Shown piece by piece: positions 48,051 through 59,097 of a DNA stretch of 64,000 nucleotides (position 1 is the first letter of the stretch; each line of letters begins with the position of its first letter). The DNA lies in NCBI GenBank assembly GCA_024449915.1, contig JAMZAV010000639.1:248001-312000 (forward strand). The letters run 5' to 3'. The notes beneath the pieces are model-generated. The model saw only the letters and a list, made by a program, of their open reading frames with translations. It had not been told where the DNA came from and made no database searches. The DNA is from Sweltsa coloradensis. Its lineage: Eukaryota > Arthropoda > Insecta > Plecoptera > Chloroperlidae. Position numbers and translations under genes: made by a program.

Positions 48051-51000
48051 AAAATTAGTATTATATTATAAATCAAAATATTCCTTACTCTCTTGTAAGC
48101 ATGTTTTATTGTTGTTTGGGGCGGGCTTATCATTTAATGTTTGTTACCGACGACATTACATGAAAAAAACAAAAATTAAATGATTACACTTTTTTCTAAC
48201 TTTAACAGTGTGAATTTGATGAATCAGATTGTGATTGTATCTGTTCTGTATTTCACGTGAAAAACTTTGATTTCTCGAGCCGTTCGCGTGGCCTGTGACT
48301 GGAGTGGACGTTACATTATGATTAATATGTAGACTATTGTCGCAAATACTAAACTTTACACTGTTTGGCTCTACTCAGGACTTCTTTAATTCCTAGGCTT
48401 GTGACTTGAATGTAAAGAGAATATTAAATGTCACCTGATTTGCAGAAGATTGTAATATAATGTAAATATTCTTATGACAGTGTTTAAATTTTAGCAAACG
48501 TTAGTTATCTTTCGCAATCTTCCGGAAATATATATACTACCATACATCTTCTTTAAAGATACAGTCCAGGATTTGAATATAAACTACTATGATGTAAGAC
48601 CTGTGTAGGTTTATTAAAAATCAACTGCTGTAAATCAATGTTTTCCCGTCGAATATGCAAAATTATTAATATTCTTAAACAGGTTTCTCATCGTAGTGAA
48701 TAAATTTTGCATTGCAATTATTATCTAGTTGAGGTTATCACGGCTTCAATTCTTTTCGAGAAAGTCACAGTCTTCCTAAGATTACATCATTATGAATTAT
48801 AATTAACATGAGTGTAAAGAGAAACTTTAATATTATCAATGGGACAACACTTAAATAATTTAAGAATTAATTGCCAGCTTTCAATAACAGGCTTTTCATC
48901 CCAACTTCATTAATAATAGACTTTATGAACAAGAAATATATTGTGTAAAAGAACTACCCTCGTCCGTCATTAATTAATGCTCCGACTATCAAATTAATTT
49001 AATTAAAATATTAAAATACCAGACATAAAAACAAACATCTGTTTTCTGTACGAAACACAAAACTTCATGATGATTGAAGCAACGGTATGGACGCCAGATC
49101 ATTTTCAGTAAGTAGTTGCATGTATGATCAGCGTCAGAAATAAATTAAGGGTACATTTATTACATATTTTAAACATGTTTGGATGGATTGATGTTTAAGA
49201 AATGCATTGTTTGTAACGCATTCCCTAAAGAAAGGCAAAACAAGTATCGTTCAATAAGCTGAATAGAGTACTTGAGACACAACATAAACCCAAATCTGTC
49301 CAAGGTCCCTCACCCACGGTTAAAAGCAATATTACAAACATTGCACATGAATGGACATATTTAGTAGCATGTTTACAGATTTTACAGAAAGCATCTCGTT
49401 TTATTATTTTTTGATAAGCGTAGCGACCCAGAGAAAAGAAATCCGTTTTTTTTAAACAGTCCTAAATTTGTATTTTATACAAAAAAAACATTTTGGAAAT
49501 ATGATTTGTAAATACATCCTTGTATTAGTCGGTACACCCATAGAGGTTGAAAGTTCTTATACTACTTCTAAAATCAAACTAAATTCAAGAAAATATGGCT
49601 CAATGTAGCAAATACGCTCATCTATAAACGCGAATGTAGGCCCTTCGCAGAGTTCGCGAAGTGTCTTACTCGAATAAAAATACAAATCAGAACCAATGTT
49701 AACTTTTCTGCTTTTATTGATAACTCCATTATTAGATCATCCACCGTTTTCTTCTGCTTTTCCCTTTCGTTGTAAATCGTGGATAGACAAAATATTGCCG
49801 CGTGCTTTCATTTCGTTCATTTGCAACCTTTTCTTTTTCAAACCACGGTATGAAACGTTTCCTAGCTCAGCTCTAGCTTGTAGACTTTTTTCAAAGAATC
49901 AATTATTGAATTATTTGGTTGTCGAACAAGCCGCCTTCTAACAAGTCTTACGAGAGCATCAAATAATATGAAGCGAAGTAGAAATCAAACTTCCACGAAT
50001 TTGCAGCTACAAAGTTACGCCCTACGCAGCCGCCGGCGTCTCCAATGCATACAACCAGCGCCGCTCTTGCCATCTGTTTTAAACTAAAGTCTAATAGTGT
50101 ATTATTACTACTTCTTTCTTTAGGCGAGTATATTTTTGGTTTTAATGAGGGCTGTCAGCTCAAAATAGTGGTAGAATAGTGCAAAATGGGACAAGATAAT
50201 TTTTTTCATCGATATAATTCCTCCCTTTTATAATGATTACAATTAAAATATAAATCCATCTCTAAATTTGGGTACAGGAGATGTGTAATTGAGGAAAATC
50301 AAAATTATCCCTTTATAGGGCAAAAAGGTGGGACCCAAAATTTTGCTTTCTACCTTTGCAATTTGAAATTCATGATTTTTTTAAAGAATTTTCAATTTTT
50401 TTCCCCTTTCTTTAGGAAAAAATGCTGATTTTAGATTCCAAATTGACTCAAATTGAAAAAAAAAATCAAAAATTTTATTTTCAAAAATTAGATTTTTTTG
50501 CAATTTTTCCTTTTTTCCATTTTTTTTTACACATTCAAATTGAATCTACTACAGGCAAACAAAATATCCGGGACATCCCGGAAATGTGTGTATTTTTGTG
50601 TTTTGATACACAATTTGTTTTTTGAACCATTACAAAAATTCTTCTAATCATTAGAATTGAAAACGGGAAAATTCTATTAATTCAGAACGAAATAAGGCAG
50701 CTTTTTACCCGGGTTAAAAGGATGGAAAACTGGTAGATTTAATTGTGTAGATTTTGAAAATTAGTGGTAAGTATACTTACCAGTAACCTATAAAGGGTTA
50801 TGCAAATTGGGACGTAAATAATATGTATAACGTGTATAACTAGTTGCTCAAAGGCGTGTCTAGTAGCTGATTGATCGGCTTTAGCTTGTCAGAGTACATT
50901 ATATCGTGGTTAACTTCATTTAAGTGTCATTGGGTTATTGTAATTTTTCTCAATCGCTCTCTGATGCCACTATAAATAATAAGTTGGGAAACTTTATTCT

Positions 51001-51391
51001 GGCAATAGAAACAGCTCAATAGCATCAAATATAGCATCCCACGTAAGTTTATTCCAAATCAGTGGCATTGTGTTCTTTTATTAGAACCGTACGTCAAAAC
51101 ACCTAGGACATCAACCTTTAATCGAATATATGCCTCAGTTGCATTTCTCGAGGAACTTGCAACACTGTAAACGTACCGATAATAAAATATTGAAATTATT
51201 ATGCAAAATGTAGATATTATCTATTCCGTATTTTATTCCATCAAGGATAAAATATGCATGACAATAACCTTGATTTTCATGGACTAGTAGATGACAAATC
51301 AGAACAGTTTTGATTTTTGTATGAAGTTATACTTTGAACTATTATCAGTCTACGATTGCATGTACATTTACATAGAATTAATGAAGTCATA
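48051..51391. other. No recognised feature
   Basis: Over 3 kb of AT-rich sequence. Plus frames at 49696-49941 (81 codons) and 50422-50625 (67 codons) are biased by T-rich codons and have no domain. Confidence 0.5.
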
Positions 51392-51407
51392 CCCCCCCCC
51401 CCCCCCC
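51392..51407 (+). repeat. Poly-C tract, 16 bp
   Basis: Uninterrupted C run in AT-rich surroundings. Confidence 0.9.
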
Positions 51408-51986
51408 GTGCAATAGCTACCAGCTGTGTGGTATTCCTAATGCACGGCTATATCACCATAAATATAATTATAATTGTAATTATTGTACATTAACAAAATT
51501 TGGTGAGCTATTGGTGAAACTGACGATACCTTTACAACCAATTGTCCTATATTTTGGTAGGGTATTACTATTTAGTAAAATCTATTCTATTTCTAATAAA
51601 TCATATTCTCTCTGAGTCGAGATGAGCGAAATCAGACGTCAGTCACGAGAAGATATAATTTGAATCGACTAGTATGTGTACGCTTGCGAGCACAAAAATA
51701 CATTTTCTTAAATGCGTATAAAACCACTGATTTGAAGTACTATTTGAGTAAACCAATATACCTACGATGTAAAAAAAACTATTTTGGTCTATGAGTACCC
51801 CCATAACCTTTTACCAAACATTTTTGTTACCCATTTTGGCAAAAAGTGTACGATTTGGATGGGTGATTTTATTTTTTGTTATAGTTATAGTGGTCTGTGA
51901 CAAGGACTTGTGATAGTTTAAAATGTGTACCTTCAATTTCTTGAGTTCTAATATTTAGTGCGATTGCATACAAACCATATCCTTAA
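51408..51986. other. No recognised feature
   Basis: AT-rich sequence between two poly-C tracts. Confidence 0.5.
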
Positions 51987-52003
51987 CCCCCCCCCCCCCC
52001 CCC
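51987..52003 (+). repeat. Poly-C tract, 17 bp
   Basis: Uninterrupted C run, the third in the window. Confidence 0.9.
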
Positions 52004-52574
52004 TCTCAAAAGTTTAATACGTTTTTAAGTGATCATAATCCATTTATCCTATGATGTCAATTTACACCTCTGATGCCCATGAAACTCGATAATTTAAATG
52101 TAAATTAAATTCGCCATGTCTGTCCAAATTTGCAAAAGCCACAATCATTATGTACATGAAATCAAAATACTAGAAACATCGCCTTGTCCATTACAAATTT
52201 CGTTCATTAATAGCCTTTCCAGCGTCGTAAATTTCTTGATTATTAGCAGCATCATTTAACGTACATATTAAATTGATCCTTAAAATAATATTAAAATGTC
52301 TAGGCTAATAACTGGTTACCGGTAATTTGCTTTGCATCAAGGTCATTCAAGCATGCCAAAACTCTGAACACGCTGTTGCCGTATGGAGTATGCTACCTCT
52401 GACGTCCATACTTAGTGATACTGTTATAACTTTTTGTGTCTATATTTACCTTTATCTAGTGATCACAAACAGTTTACGGCGTGAAAGGGAACAACTTGTA
52501 TGCGTACGTATAGTGAATAACAACTTGCGTTTTTTAACAGTCGGCCGATCTACGTGTGTATAGGTTGGTATCTC
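52004..52574. other. No recognised feature
   Basis: A 78-codon frame (52327-52563) contains a hydrophobic stretch but no recognised family. Confidence 0.45.
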
Positions 52575-52700
52575 GCTACTACGCAGCTGACACAGTCGTT
52601 GGTATCGAAAAAAGTGGTCTGTTTCAGGAAGGAGGTCGTCGATTCGATACCTGTCACCGGCACTCCTGACAGAAAGTTTTCTTTATCGAATGTTTCCCTC
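52575..52700 (+). mobile_element. tRNA-derived SINE head, degraded
   Basis: GGAAGGAGGTCGTCGATTCGATACCTG and TCACCGGCACTCCTGACAGA follow the anticodon-arm, B-box and CACCGGCAATCCTGA order of the reference SINE (7968-8175). Frames on both strands here (52550-52754) are incidental. Confidence 0.5.
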
Positions 52701-52979
52701 AGACATACGCAAAATGTGAAAATGAAATTAACATCTCTTGACATTCCTTCCTAGCTTCCACCATCGAATAGTAAGGCAACCTGAAGTTCGCAATTGCTGA
52801 AACTGGTGTGTGCAAGAACCCTGGGAAAGAATATAGTACAAAATCACAAATACGATCAAAGACAGCTCGAAACGTGCTTCCGATTCCATTCATTAAAACA
52901 TTATGTTAGTACTGTGCAGTAAACTCATTTTTTGTCGTACTTCCATTTAAAAAATGATTTATCATCGAAGAAGAAACCA

Positions 52980-53412
52980 ACACACACATAACAAAAACTT
53001 GTAGAAATACAGCCAAACCTTACACACTCAAAAGGAATGAGATCTAAAAAAGGGCCAAGCTCATCTACCCTTCCACATAAACGTACAGTGTCCCATAACA
53101 GCATCCTCGAAAAGCTTGGCAAAATAGAATTTGCGATTATTAATTTAACGTAATAGTTTATCCAAGTTCTTTTTTTCTAATTAATTTAAACGTAATAACA
53201 TGCAAATTCTATTTTGCCAAGCTTTTCGAGGATGCTGTTATGGGACACTGTACGTTTATGTGGAAGGGTAGATGAGCTTGGCCCTTTTTTTAGATCTCAT
53301 TCCTTTTGAGTGTGTAAGGTTTGGCTGTATTTCTACAAGTTTTTGTTATGTGTGTGATCTCATTACTTTTTCAAGTTCCATTACAAAATTATTTGCTAAA
53401 ATATAATATTTT
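52980..53412. mobile_element. Foldback element, copy 2
   Basis: Arms of about 180 bp. The left arm has ACACACATAACAAAAACTTG, GGGCCAAGCTCATCTACCC and AGCATCCTCGAAAAGC, and the right arm has their inverses up to 53358, with the centre near 53169. The outer segment shared with copy 1 (20338-20406) is on the right here (53350-53412), so the two copies are inverted relative to each other. Small base differences are often matched in both arms (for example TCGAAAAGC here against TTGAAAAG in copy 1), suggesting arm-to-arm gene conversion. Confidence 0.75.
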
Positions 53413-53762
53413 TATCAAAGTTGATTTAAATTCTATCAGTAACAATATAGGATGTAAAATATCTAGACCCGGATTCATGTACATCCTGGGTATAGGTGGT
53501 ATAACCATGGTATAACGACGGTATAAGGACTGGACCCCAATTCTTGAGTTCGTGGGAGATGAGTTGAAAACGCAATTTGAAAACGAAGTCGTTTTCGTTT
53601 TCGAAGGAATTGGTATTCTTGAACGGTATCGTGGAAAACGTCATGGGTTGTGAGTTGAAAGCATTGATATTAAACCCCTATAGTAGGCTAGATTAGCAGT
53701 CTCCTATACCTCCGCACAGGCGCGAGCGTAGCAAATTGAAGACTCAACCGGCCCATTTCAAG

Positions 53763-53858
53763 ATGGCGATTTGGTGTTTTAATTTATGCTTTTTTAATGC
53801 AATAAAGTATTTTACTGGATTGTTTGATATGGTTTTAGCTTGTGCAGCATGGTATTAA
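53763..53858 (+). CDS. Candidate small ORF or first exon, 31 aa
   Basis: The ATG at 53763 has a favourable context (CAAGATGG). The frame reads MAIWCFNLCFFNAIKYFTGL and continues to a stop at 53856-53858. It lies in a stretch less AT-rich than its surroundings. I recognise no family. The residues 5-20 are hydrophobic enough for a membrane or signal segment. It could be a chance ORF, an upstream ORF or the start of a spliced gene. Confidence 0.2.
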   Translation: MAIWCFNLCFFNAIKYFTGLFDMVLACAAWY

Positions 53859-54012
53859 ACAAAAGAAACAATACGAAGTGATTGCATAAGGGAATTTAGT
53901 AATCATTTGGTGTTAAAGGCTAGTATGCTTACCTGTCAACCTGGCGGCAATCTTGAGAACTATTTGGCCACAAATCGCTCCATTTGATTAACATGTAAAC
54001 TGTCATTTTAAG

Positions 54013-54126
54013 ATGGCTTCTAATTGTACCGGAAGTGGACCACCGACTGCTGGTCTAGCCAATGAAAACACTTTAAAAAGATTTGCGTATAGCAAAGAGC
54101 TCGAAAAAGTTCTATATTTATTCTAG
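54013..54126 (+). CDS. Candidate small ORF or exon, 37 aa
   Basis: The ATG at 54013 (TTAAGATGGC) opens MASNCTGSGPPTAGLANENT then LKRFAYSKELEKVLYLF and a stop at 54124-54126. The composition (G, P, A, charged C-terminal helix-like part) is more protein-like than neighbouring random frames. CCAAT-like motifs lie nearby (54059, 54151), and a GTAAGT donor-like site is at 54290. No family is recognised. A function is not proposed. Confidence 0.25.
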   Translation: MASNCTGSGPPTAGLANENTLKRFAYSKELEKVLYLF

Positions 54127-54540
54127 ATGGCAGTGCCTTCATAAACGCGGGCCAATCGAAAGACAAGTTGTATGAAATGATTTGATTGTTGCAATTATGT
54201 AAACAAACAGATGAGCAAGTTCATCCTTGGTTCATATCAGAACAATGTTGTGCTGGCATAGGGTTGGCTAGGCTTGTCAACATGTAATGTAAGTATGAAT
54301 TTTACTAGTCCTATAGCCAAATGGAACTTTAGACCTACACTTTTTGCATTATAAATAATTTTCCACATCTGGGCCTAGGCCAGGGACGGTTTCTGATTTG
54401 TTTTATGAGAGTATAATGACACCTTTTCTCGTTCCACACAAAGAAAGAAAAATTTTAAATGTCCGCTATTTGTTTACGTATCGCACTTTCCCGCCTAACT
54501 CTGCTTATACCGTCAACAAGTGTCAAGTAACTATGGTTAC

Positions 54541-55008
54541 TTGTTGATTGTATGCCAAGTGTTTAAGGCTTATTTTAAAACCTTTATTTGGAAGCCTTCC
54601 AACAAACTTTTTCAACTTTTTTTTTCAAAAGAGACTATATATTTCTATAACCTTAATGTCCATGTAAAATATGAACATTGTAGTCCCACCCGTCTGGTCA
54701 GAATCGCGGGCCGACGTATTAGATGTTAGCTGTAGTAGGCAGTAGTAGGCAGTAGCTAACATCCTTAAAGTGATTTTGAGCATGTTTCAAGCCATTTTTT
54801 CACCAAGAAGGAATAATCGTACCCCAATAAAATTTGGCATGTGTTGTCAGGTACCTAAATCCCCTCGATTGTGATAGTTTTCAAGTTCACATCACGTTAC
54901 ATGACGGCTGGGTAACACCTCGAAATCACCCCAACTCTGCTTGGTGTATAAGGTGCTTGAGTGTGTAGCGCACCGCGGCTTGGCTGCGGCGCCCTAACGG
55001 GCACCTAG
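54541..55008 (+). mobile_element. Helitron-like element, family E, copy 2
   Basis: Plus-strand copy of the element at 19794-20240. It has the CCCACCCGTCTGGTCAGAAT module, two GTAGTAGGCA units, then CACCTCGAAATCACCCCAAC and CGCACCGCGGCTTGGCTGCG. It ends with GCCC (54991-54994), TAAC, GGGC (54999-55002) and CTAG (55005-55008). The base after CTAG is A, not the T usual for Helitrons, in this copy. The 69-codon frame within it is incidental. Confidence 0.5.
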
Positions 55009-55384
55009 ATTATTCTATTTATCTCCATCTCATACTTTCTAAGTAAAATTCTAGCTAATTCTAGAACAATACACACTCATTGTAACCATAAAGATTAACG
55101 AAATGAAAACTGAACATTACCAGTTTAATACTTACTTTTGATAAGCTACAGTAAATATTAGATTAAAGTCATTCATATCTAGGTCTATTACGTAAACAAA
55201 GAAGATAAAATTTAACTCTGAGATTGAGATAAGAGAGCAGAGCGAAACTGTTATGCTGTAAACGCTGATCACATTTTGTATTACAAGTGTAATACGACGG
55301 TCCTTTCGTATTGCAGAAACCAGTTTAAACACATTTTTATCCCTTGTGTTGTTATGTATTAGACTATTATATTATAGAGCATAC
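55009..55384. other. No recognised feature
   Basis: AT-rich; a 66-codon minus frame has no domain. Confidence 0.5.
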
Positions 55385-55675
55385 TATGGGACATGCGTTT
55401 TAAGCAAATTTCAGTTCGCTCGGCCGACTGACACTACGGATGATTGAAATTTTGGACAGTTGTTACGAAGCAAAAACGAAGGGCTCAACAGTAACACGAT
55501 ACTAGATTTTGTTAAAAAGTCTAAAATTGACCATATTCAAAATATCGCAAATCTACTACTGTAGGGCTGTCCTTGCACACTTTATTGACAACTTTGCAAA
55601 GTTTAATGTAGGGCTATACGTCGGATGCTTCTTGGCCGAGCGAATAGCTATTTGCTAACTGCCAAATGTGTCCCA
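55385..55675 (-). repeat. Family F dispersed repeat, copy 2
   Basis: Inverted counterpart of 25095-25345. On the minus strand it carries GGGACACATTTGGCAG, ATCCGACG, AACTTTGCAAAG, AACAACTGTCCAAA and GTGTCAGTC...GAGCGAA. Confidence 0.5.
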
Positions 55676-56018
55676 TTTTTCACCATAAATTTTAATTTAA
55701 TTTCGTGTCAAATGTACTATACAATACAATTGAATGTGTCTTGAAGCAATAGCGTTGGCTGCAGATACCAATAGATTTATTATTGTTTTTCAATAAGATT
55801 GTTTGTATGTCTAAGACAATATCTGCTTTAAATTGCGTAATACAATTGTGTAATTACATATTTTAATTGCCTTACTTAGTGTGAGGTGTTCCATACGTTC
55901 TTGCCCGCTGGTGTCATTTGGGGTATTTAAGCTTCTACAACCAAAAACACAGCAACATTATAGGACTACCAAATATGTTGTCACAAAATGTCAATTCCAT
56001 CACATTTTAAATAAAAAT
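55676..56018. other. No recognised feature
   Basis: AT-rich. Confidence 0.5.
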
Positions 56019-56076
56019 AAATAAATAAATAAATTGCATTTAGAATCTACCCACTCAGTTATTTAACTGATTTTTT
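56019..56076 (-). repeat. Family G retroelement 3' end, copy 2
   Basis: TAAA repeat followed by AATCTACCCACTCAGT and AACTGATTTTT, as at 213-275. Confidence 0.5.
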
Positions 56077-57649
56077 AAATTGTTGTTATAGATCTGATTT
56101 TAATTGATGTGACCTTTGTAAACATTCACTCCACAAAGCTACCATCAACAACAAAATTTTACATCACCATACAGAAGGTGCCAGAAAAATATTGGCTCAT
56201 GCCAATTGTATAATAATATAAAAATTAAAGCATATAAATTGTTTTGAAGATTTGGGTCAGAACAATTTATTGTCATTGCTGAAAATTTAATAAACATTTC
56301 ACTGTGTTTTATATTATAAATTTTACTATATACCTGTAAAAATACACGATTTATTTTTGGTTGTGATTAGTGATACAATATGTTATGTGCCTCCTTGAGC
56401 ATTGTTCCATGGTCAACAATAAGTAAAATTTAGTTCATCGCAATTCGCATTTAGTAATAGAAAGTAAAAAAATAAGTAAAAAGAGGAGTTAAAATTTCCG
56501 TCCATGCCTCAACCCGAATCGAATTCCTAGACATACATGGGTGTTGCATTGAAGATGAATAAACCTCACAACGAAGACACACGCTGAGGTTGAGGCAACT
56601 TAAATGCACGCGCTTACGTGTTGATGATTACAGCTGGACGGTTGGTAAGAGCATTACCAGATTTTTCAGGAATGTTAATAAAGTACATTTCTAATTATAG
56701 CGACACTAACAAGTAACAACTTCATTGCATCACCCAGTCTTGACATTTCCTATTCTCGCCGTGATTTCTTACGAACGTCAAACCCCTTTGTAAGTGTCAA
56801 TAAGTCAAATAACATCAACTCATTTAATTTTCTATCATTAGTATTTATTATATTATAGATTAGGATTTGTTTGTGTTTTGTTATGTTTTATAGCACAATG
56901 TATAAACTGGTCTATGGCTGTATTTTTGGCTATAGTCAATAAGTAAATAAATACATGGAAAACGACTTCGGATTGACATGGGTTTTTATTGGTATTTACC
57001 TTCAACACAGATGATGGAGAATATTTTTGGTAACATTAGGATTAAGGAGGGAAGTGGGAGCGGCATTTTTGTTCCTGGTTCTTCAAAATTATTGAATGCA
57101 AGAACAAGCAAGGAACATATTATGTTGATGATTGACGCAAAGATACATTTTTGTATCTTCTAACACCTCTTTTGTGAACTCCTGTACTAATGCTTGCACA
57201 ATATAGCCAAGTCATGCATATTTTTCACGGCTACACTGATTTAGTGTAAATTATTCAGTGTAAATAAGAACTCAACAATTGATTTATTGTGACGATATTT
57301 CACAATTTTAAATATCTGTTGCCTATATCAAGAAAATCGAGTTGAATACAGTTATGTTCAAACTACTTGTGATATAAAAATTAATTGCATTTTTTTTAAA
57401 GGACAAATATAACTGAACGATTCAACTAAACTACAAATTGTATAATAATTTGATCCGGTGAGTGTTTTAAAGATCCGAGGATTGTAGCTTTGATTTTAGC
57501 ACAAGACATTGTTTTCTGGAGAGTAATAGATGTTCATAATAGAGACTCATAAAGCACCGAACCCAATGTTGAATGAAATGTGTGAAGAAAATATTAAACA
57601 TGGAGAAAAATCTCGCTCAGCTGTCAAATGTGTGGATTTCTGTCTTCTG
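56077..57649. other. No recognised feature
   Basis: AT-rich. A short inverted repeat (TGCCTCAACC / GGTTGAGGCA) encloses 56506-56600. A fragment near 57007-57080 resembles the middle of family C (GATGGAGAATATTTTTGGT). Confidence 0.45.
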
Positions 57650-57735
57650 ACCGCAGAGCTGAAAGCAATCAGTGGCCGGGGCTCGAACTCAACCCCCTCC
57701 CTTCGTCTGTGAGTCCGCGACGTAGTCCCGCGGTT
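57650..57735 (-). mobile_element. tRNA-like SINE head, weak
   Basis: On the minus strand GGGACTACGTCGCGGACTC, then GAGTTCGAGCCCCGGCCAC, which has a B-box-like GTTCGAGCC. It lies at the edge of a GC-rich block, so base composition alone could mimic the pattern. Confidence 0.35.
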
Positions 57736-57992
57736 TGATTGAAGGCCTGTGTAGTGGGCGTCGCGGCGGGGAGGGTAGCAAGGTCAGTACCGCTACCGAA
57801 CTAAAAGGCGACGCCTGGTGGTGGTTTGGGAGGGGGGGGGGAGGGGGCATTGACTAACCTGCGGCGTCGAGCGACTCCTTGTCATTCGCTCCGAGTACGT
57901 AATCCCAATCGGTAACACGTGTAGCGCGCGAACACGCTCTCGGCGGACTTGTATCGCGCGACGCAAGATAATCTCGGAACGACGGAACTATT
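57736..57992 (+). promoter_or_regulatory. CpG-rich block, possible promoter and 5'UTR
   Basis: About 250 bp dense in CG dinucleotides (GCGTCGCGGCG, CTGCGGCGTCGAGCG, GTAGCGCGCGAACACG) in a genome that is otherwise AT-rich. It contains a G-quadruplex-type run (57828-57847), a CCAAT-like CCCAATCGG (57902) and CACGTG-like ACACGTGTAG. It is followed at once by an ATG and a consensus splice donor. CpG-rich unmethylated promoters are known in many animals; the assignment here is inference. Confidence 0.35.
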
Positions 57993-58019
57993 ATGCAGAA
58001 CCAACACTCCAAAACAGAG
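57993..58019 (+). CDS. Candidate first coding exon, 9 codons, ending at a splice donor
   Basis: ATG at 57993 opens MQNQHSKTE and reaches GAG|GTAAGC at 58019/58020, a strong 5' splice site (phase 0). Its position directly downstream of the CpG-rich block is what one would expect for the start of a rightward gene with a long first intron. No later exon could be recognised in the window, so this may be chance. The ATG context (TATTATGC) is poor. Confidence 0.25.
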
Positions 58020-58025
58020 GTAAGC

Positions 58026-58371
58026 GACAAACAAATGCATTTTTAGAATATAGGACTACGAATCTGCCAAAACTAATCCTTTAAAGCAAAGAAAACAATC
58101 TTTGGCGGCGTTTTTTAAGATTCTTAATTTCGGAATACCAAAGTCAATGGGTATACTTTTTTTACTTACAAAAAGTATTGGTAGATTGTAATTAGATTGA
58201 AATAGATTGTAATATATATATATATATGTTAAGTTATACTTTACGGAAATAATCACGCTTTATTGGATGTTTAAAACAAATATTTAATTAAAACTTCAAC
58301 GTTTCAGAAGACTAGGCTTCCATTTTCAAGAAGAGTTGGTATAAAACTATATATATATATACATATATATG

Positions 58372-58402
<31 letters not shown>

Positions 58403-58671
58403 ATATGAATTCACATTAGTATAAAAAATAACCTTTTCTTCAAAATAAATACGATTTTTTAATTAATAGTTATTCGTAAGTACTACGAGATATGTTTGTC
58501 GTGTCGTAACTAATAATGATTTGAAAATGTATCAATTAATTTCAAATAACAATGTACAACTATGATTTTTCAATAAGTAAAGTTAGAGACTTTAGTTGGT
58601 GCAATTTTGTGAATGTTAGCCGTTATCCCTGACCCTGAGGGGAAAAAAGGGGTGGTCGATTTTTTATCGTA
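58026..58671. repeat. AT-rich interval with (TA)n microsatellites
   Basis: TA repeats at about 58210-58227 and 58349-58402. A 66-codon minus frame (58056-58256) has no domain. No other feature was seen. Confidence 0.7.
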
Positions 58672-58739
58672 TAAATAAATAAATAAATAAATAAATTTTA
58701 TTTAGAGTCTGCCCACTCAGTTATATAACTGATTTTCAG
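58672..58739 (-). repeat. Family G retroelement 3' end, copy 3
   Basis: TAAA repeat, then GAGTCTGCCCACTCAGTTAT and AACTGATTTTCAGT. The sequence to about 58840 (GGCCCCGACGCAATCGACG) may be the body of the same element. Confidence 0.5.
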
Positions 58740-58844
58740 TGGGGGACTTTAAATCAAAGCGACCAACCAGGCCCCGACGCAATCGACGAGTGAGCGATAA
58801 CCAACCAAAGATCGATATTTTTAATAGGAAATATAGCAATCAGT

Positions 58845-59097
58845 GGTATGGACAGTGCGAACACCCGCGAATCAACGCCAGAATCAACAAGGCCAATTCA
58901 GAACAACTCTGAAATTTATTATGTGCTCGTTGCTAGGACGGCTCCAAACGTCACCGTTTACAAACTCCTAAGAGAAGAACTGATGGACTTAAGTCCAAAT
59001 CAGAAGTTAAAAACTTCTGACTTTAGCGGGAATCGAACCCTGGACCTTCTGCATTGGAAGCAGATACGCTAACAACAAGACCAACGAGCCACTTTAG
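58845..59097 (-). mobile_element. SINE family 2 with tRNA-Trp-like head
   Basis: On the minus strand: GTGGCTCGTTGGTC (A-box-like), a 5-bp stem TCTGC/GCAGA closing the loop TTCCAAT, which would give a CCA (Trp) anticodon, then GGGTTCGATTCCCGC (B box). The acceptor halves do not pair and the T stem has mismatches, so it is not a tRNA gene. The body includes a CAGAAGTT/AACTTCTG hairpin and the segment repeated at 28262-28330. The 74-codon plus frame is incidental. Confidence 0.6.

Noticed and set aside
59020..59097. Functional tRNA-Trp gene on the minus strand
   Set aside because: The anticodon stem and B box are good, but the acceptor ends do not pair, the T stem has mismatches, and a SINE body follows.
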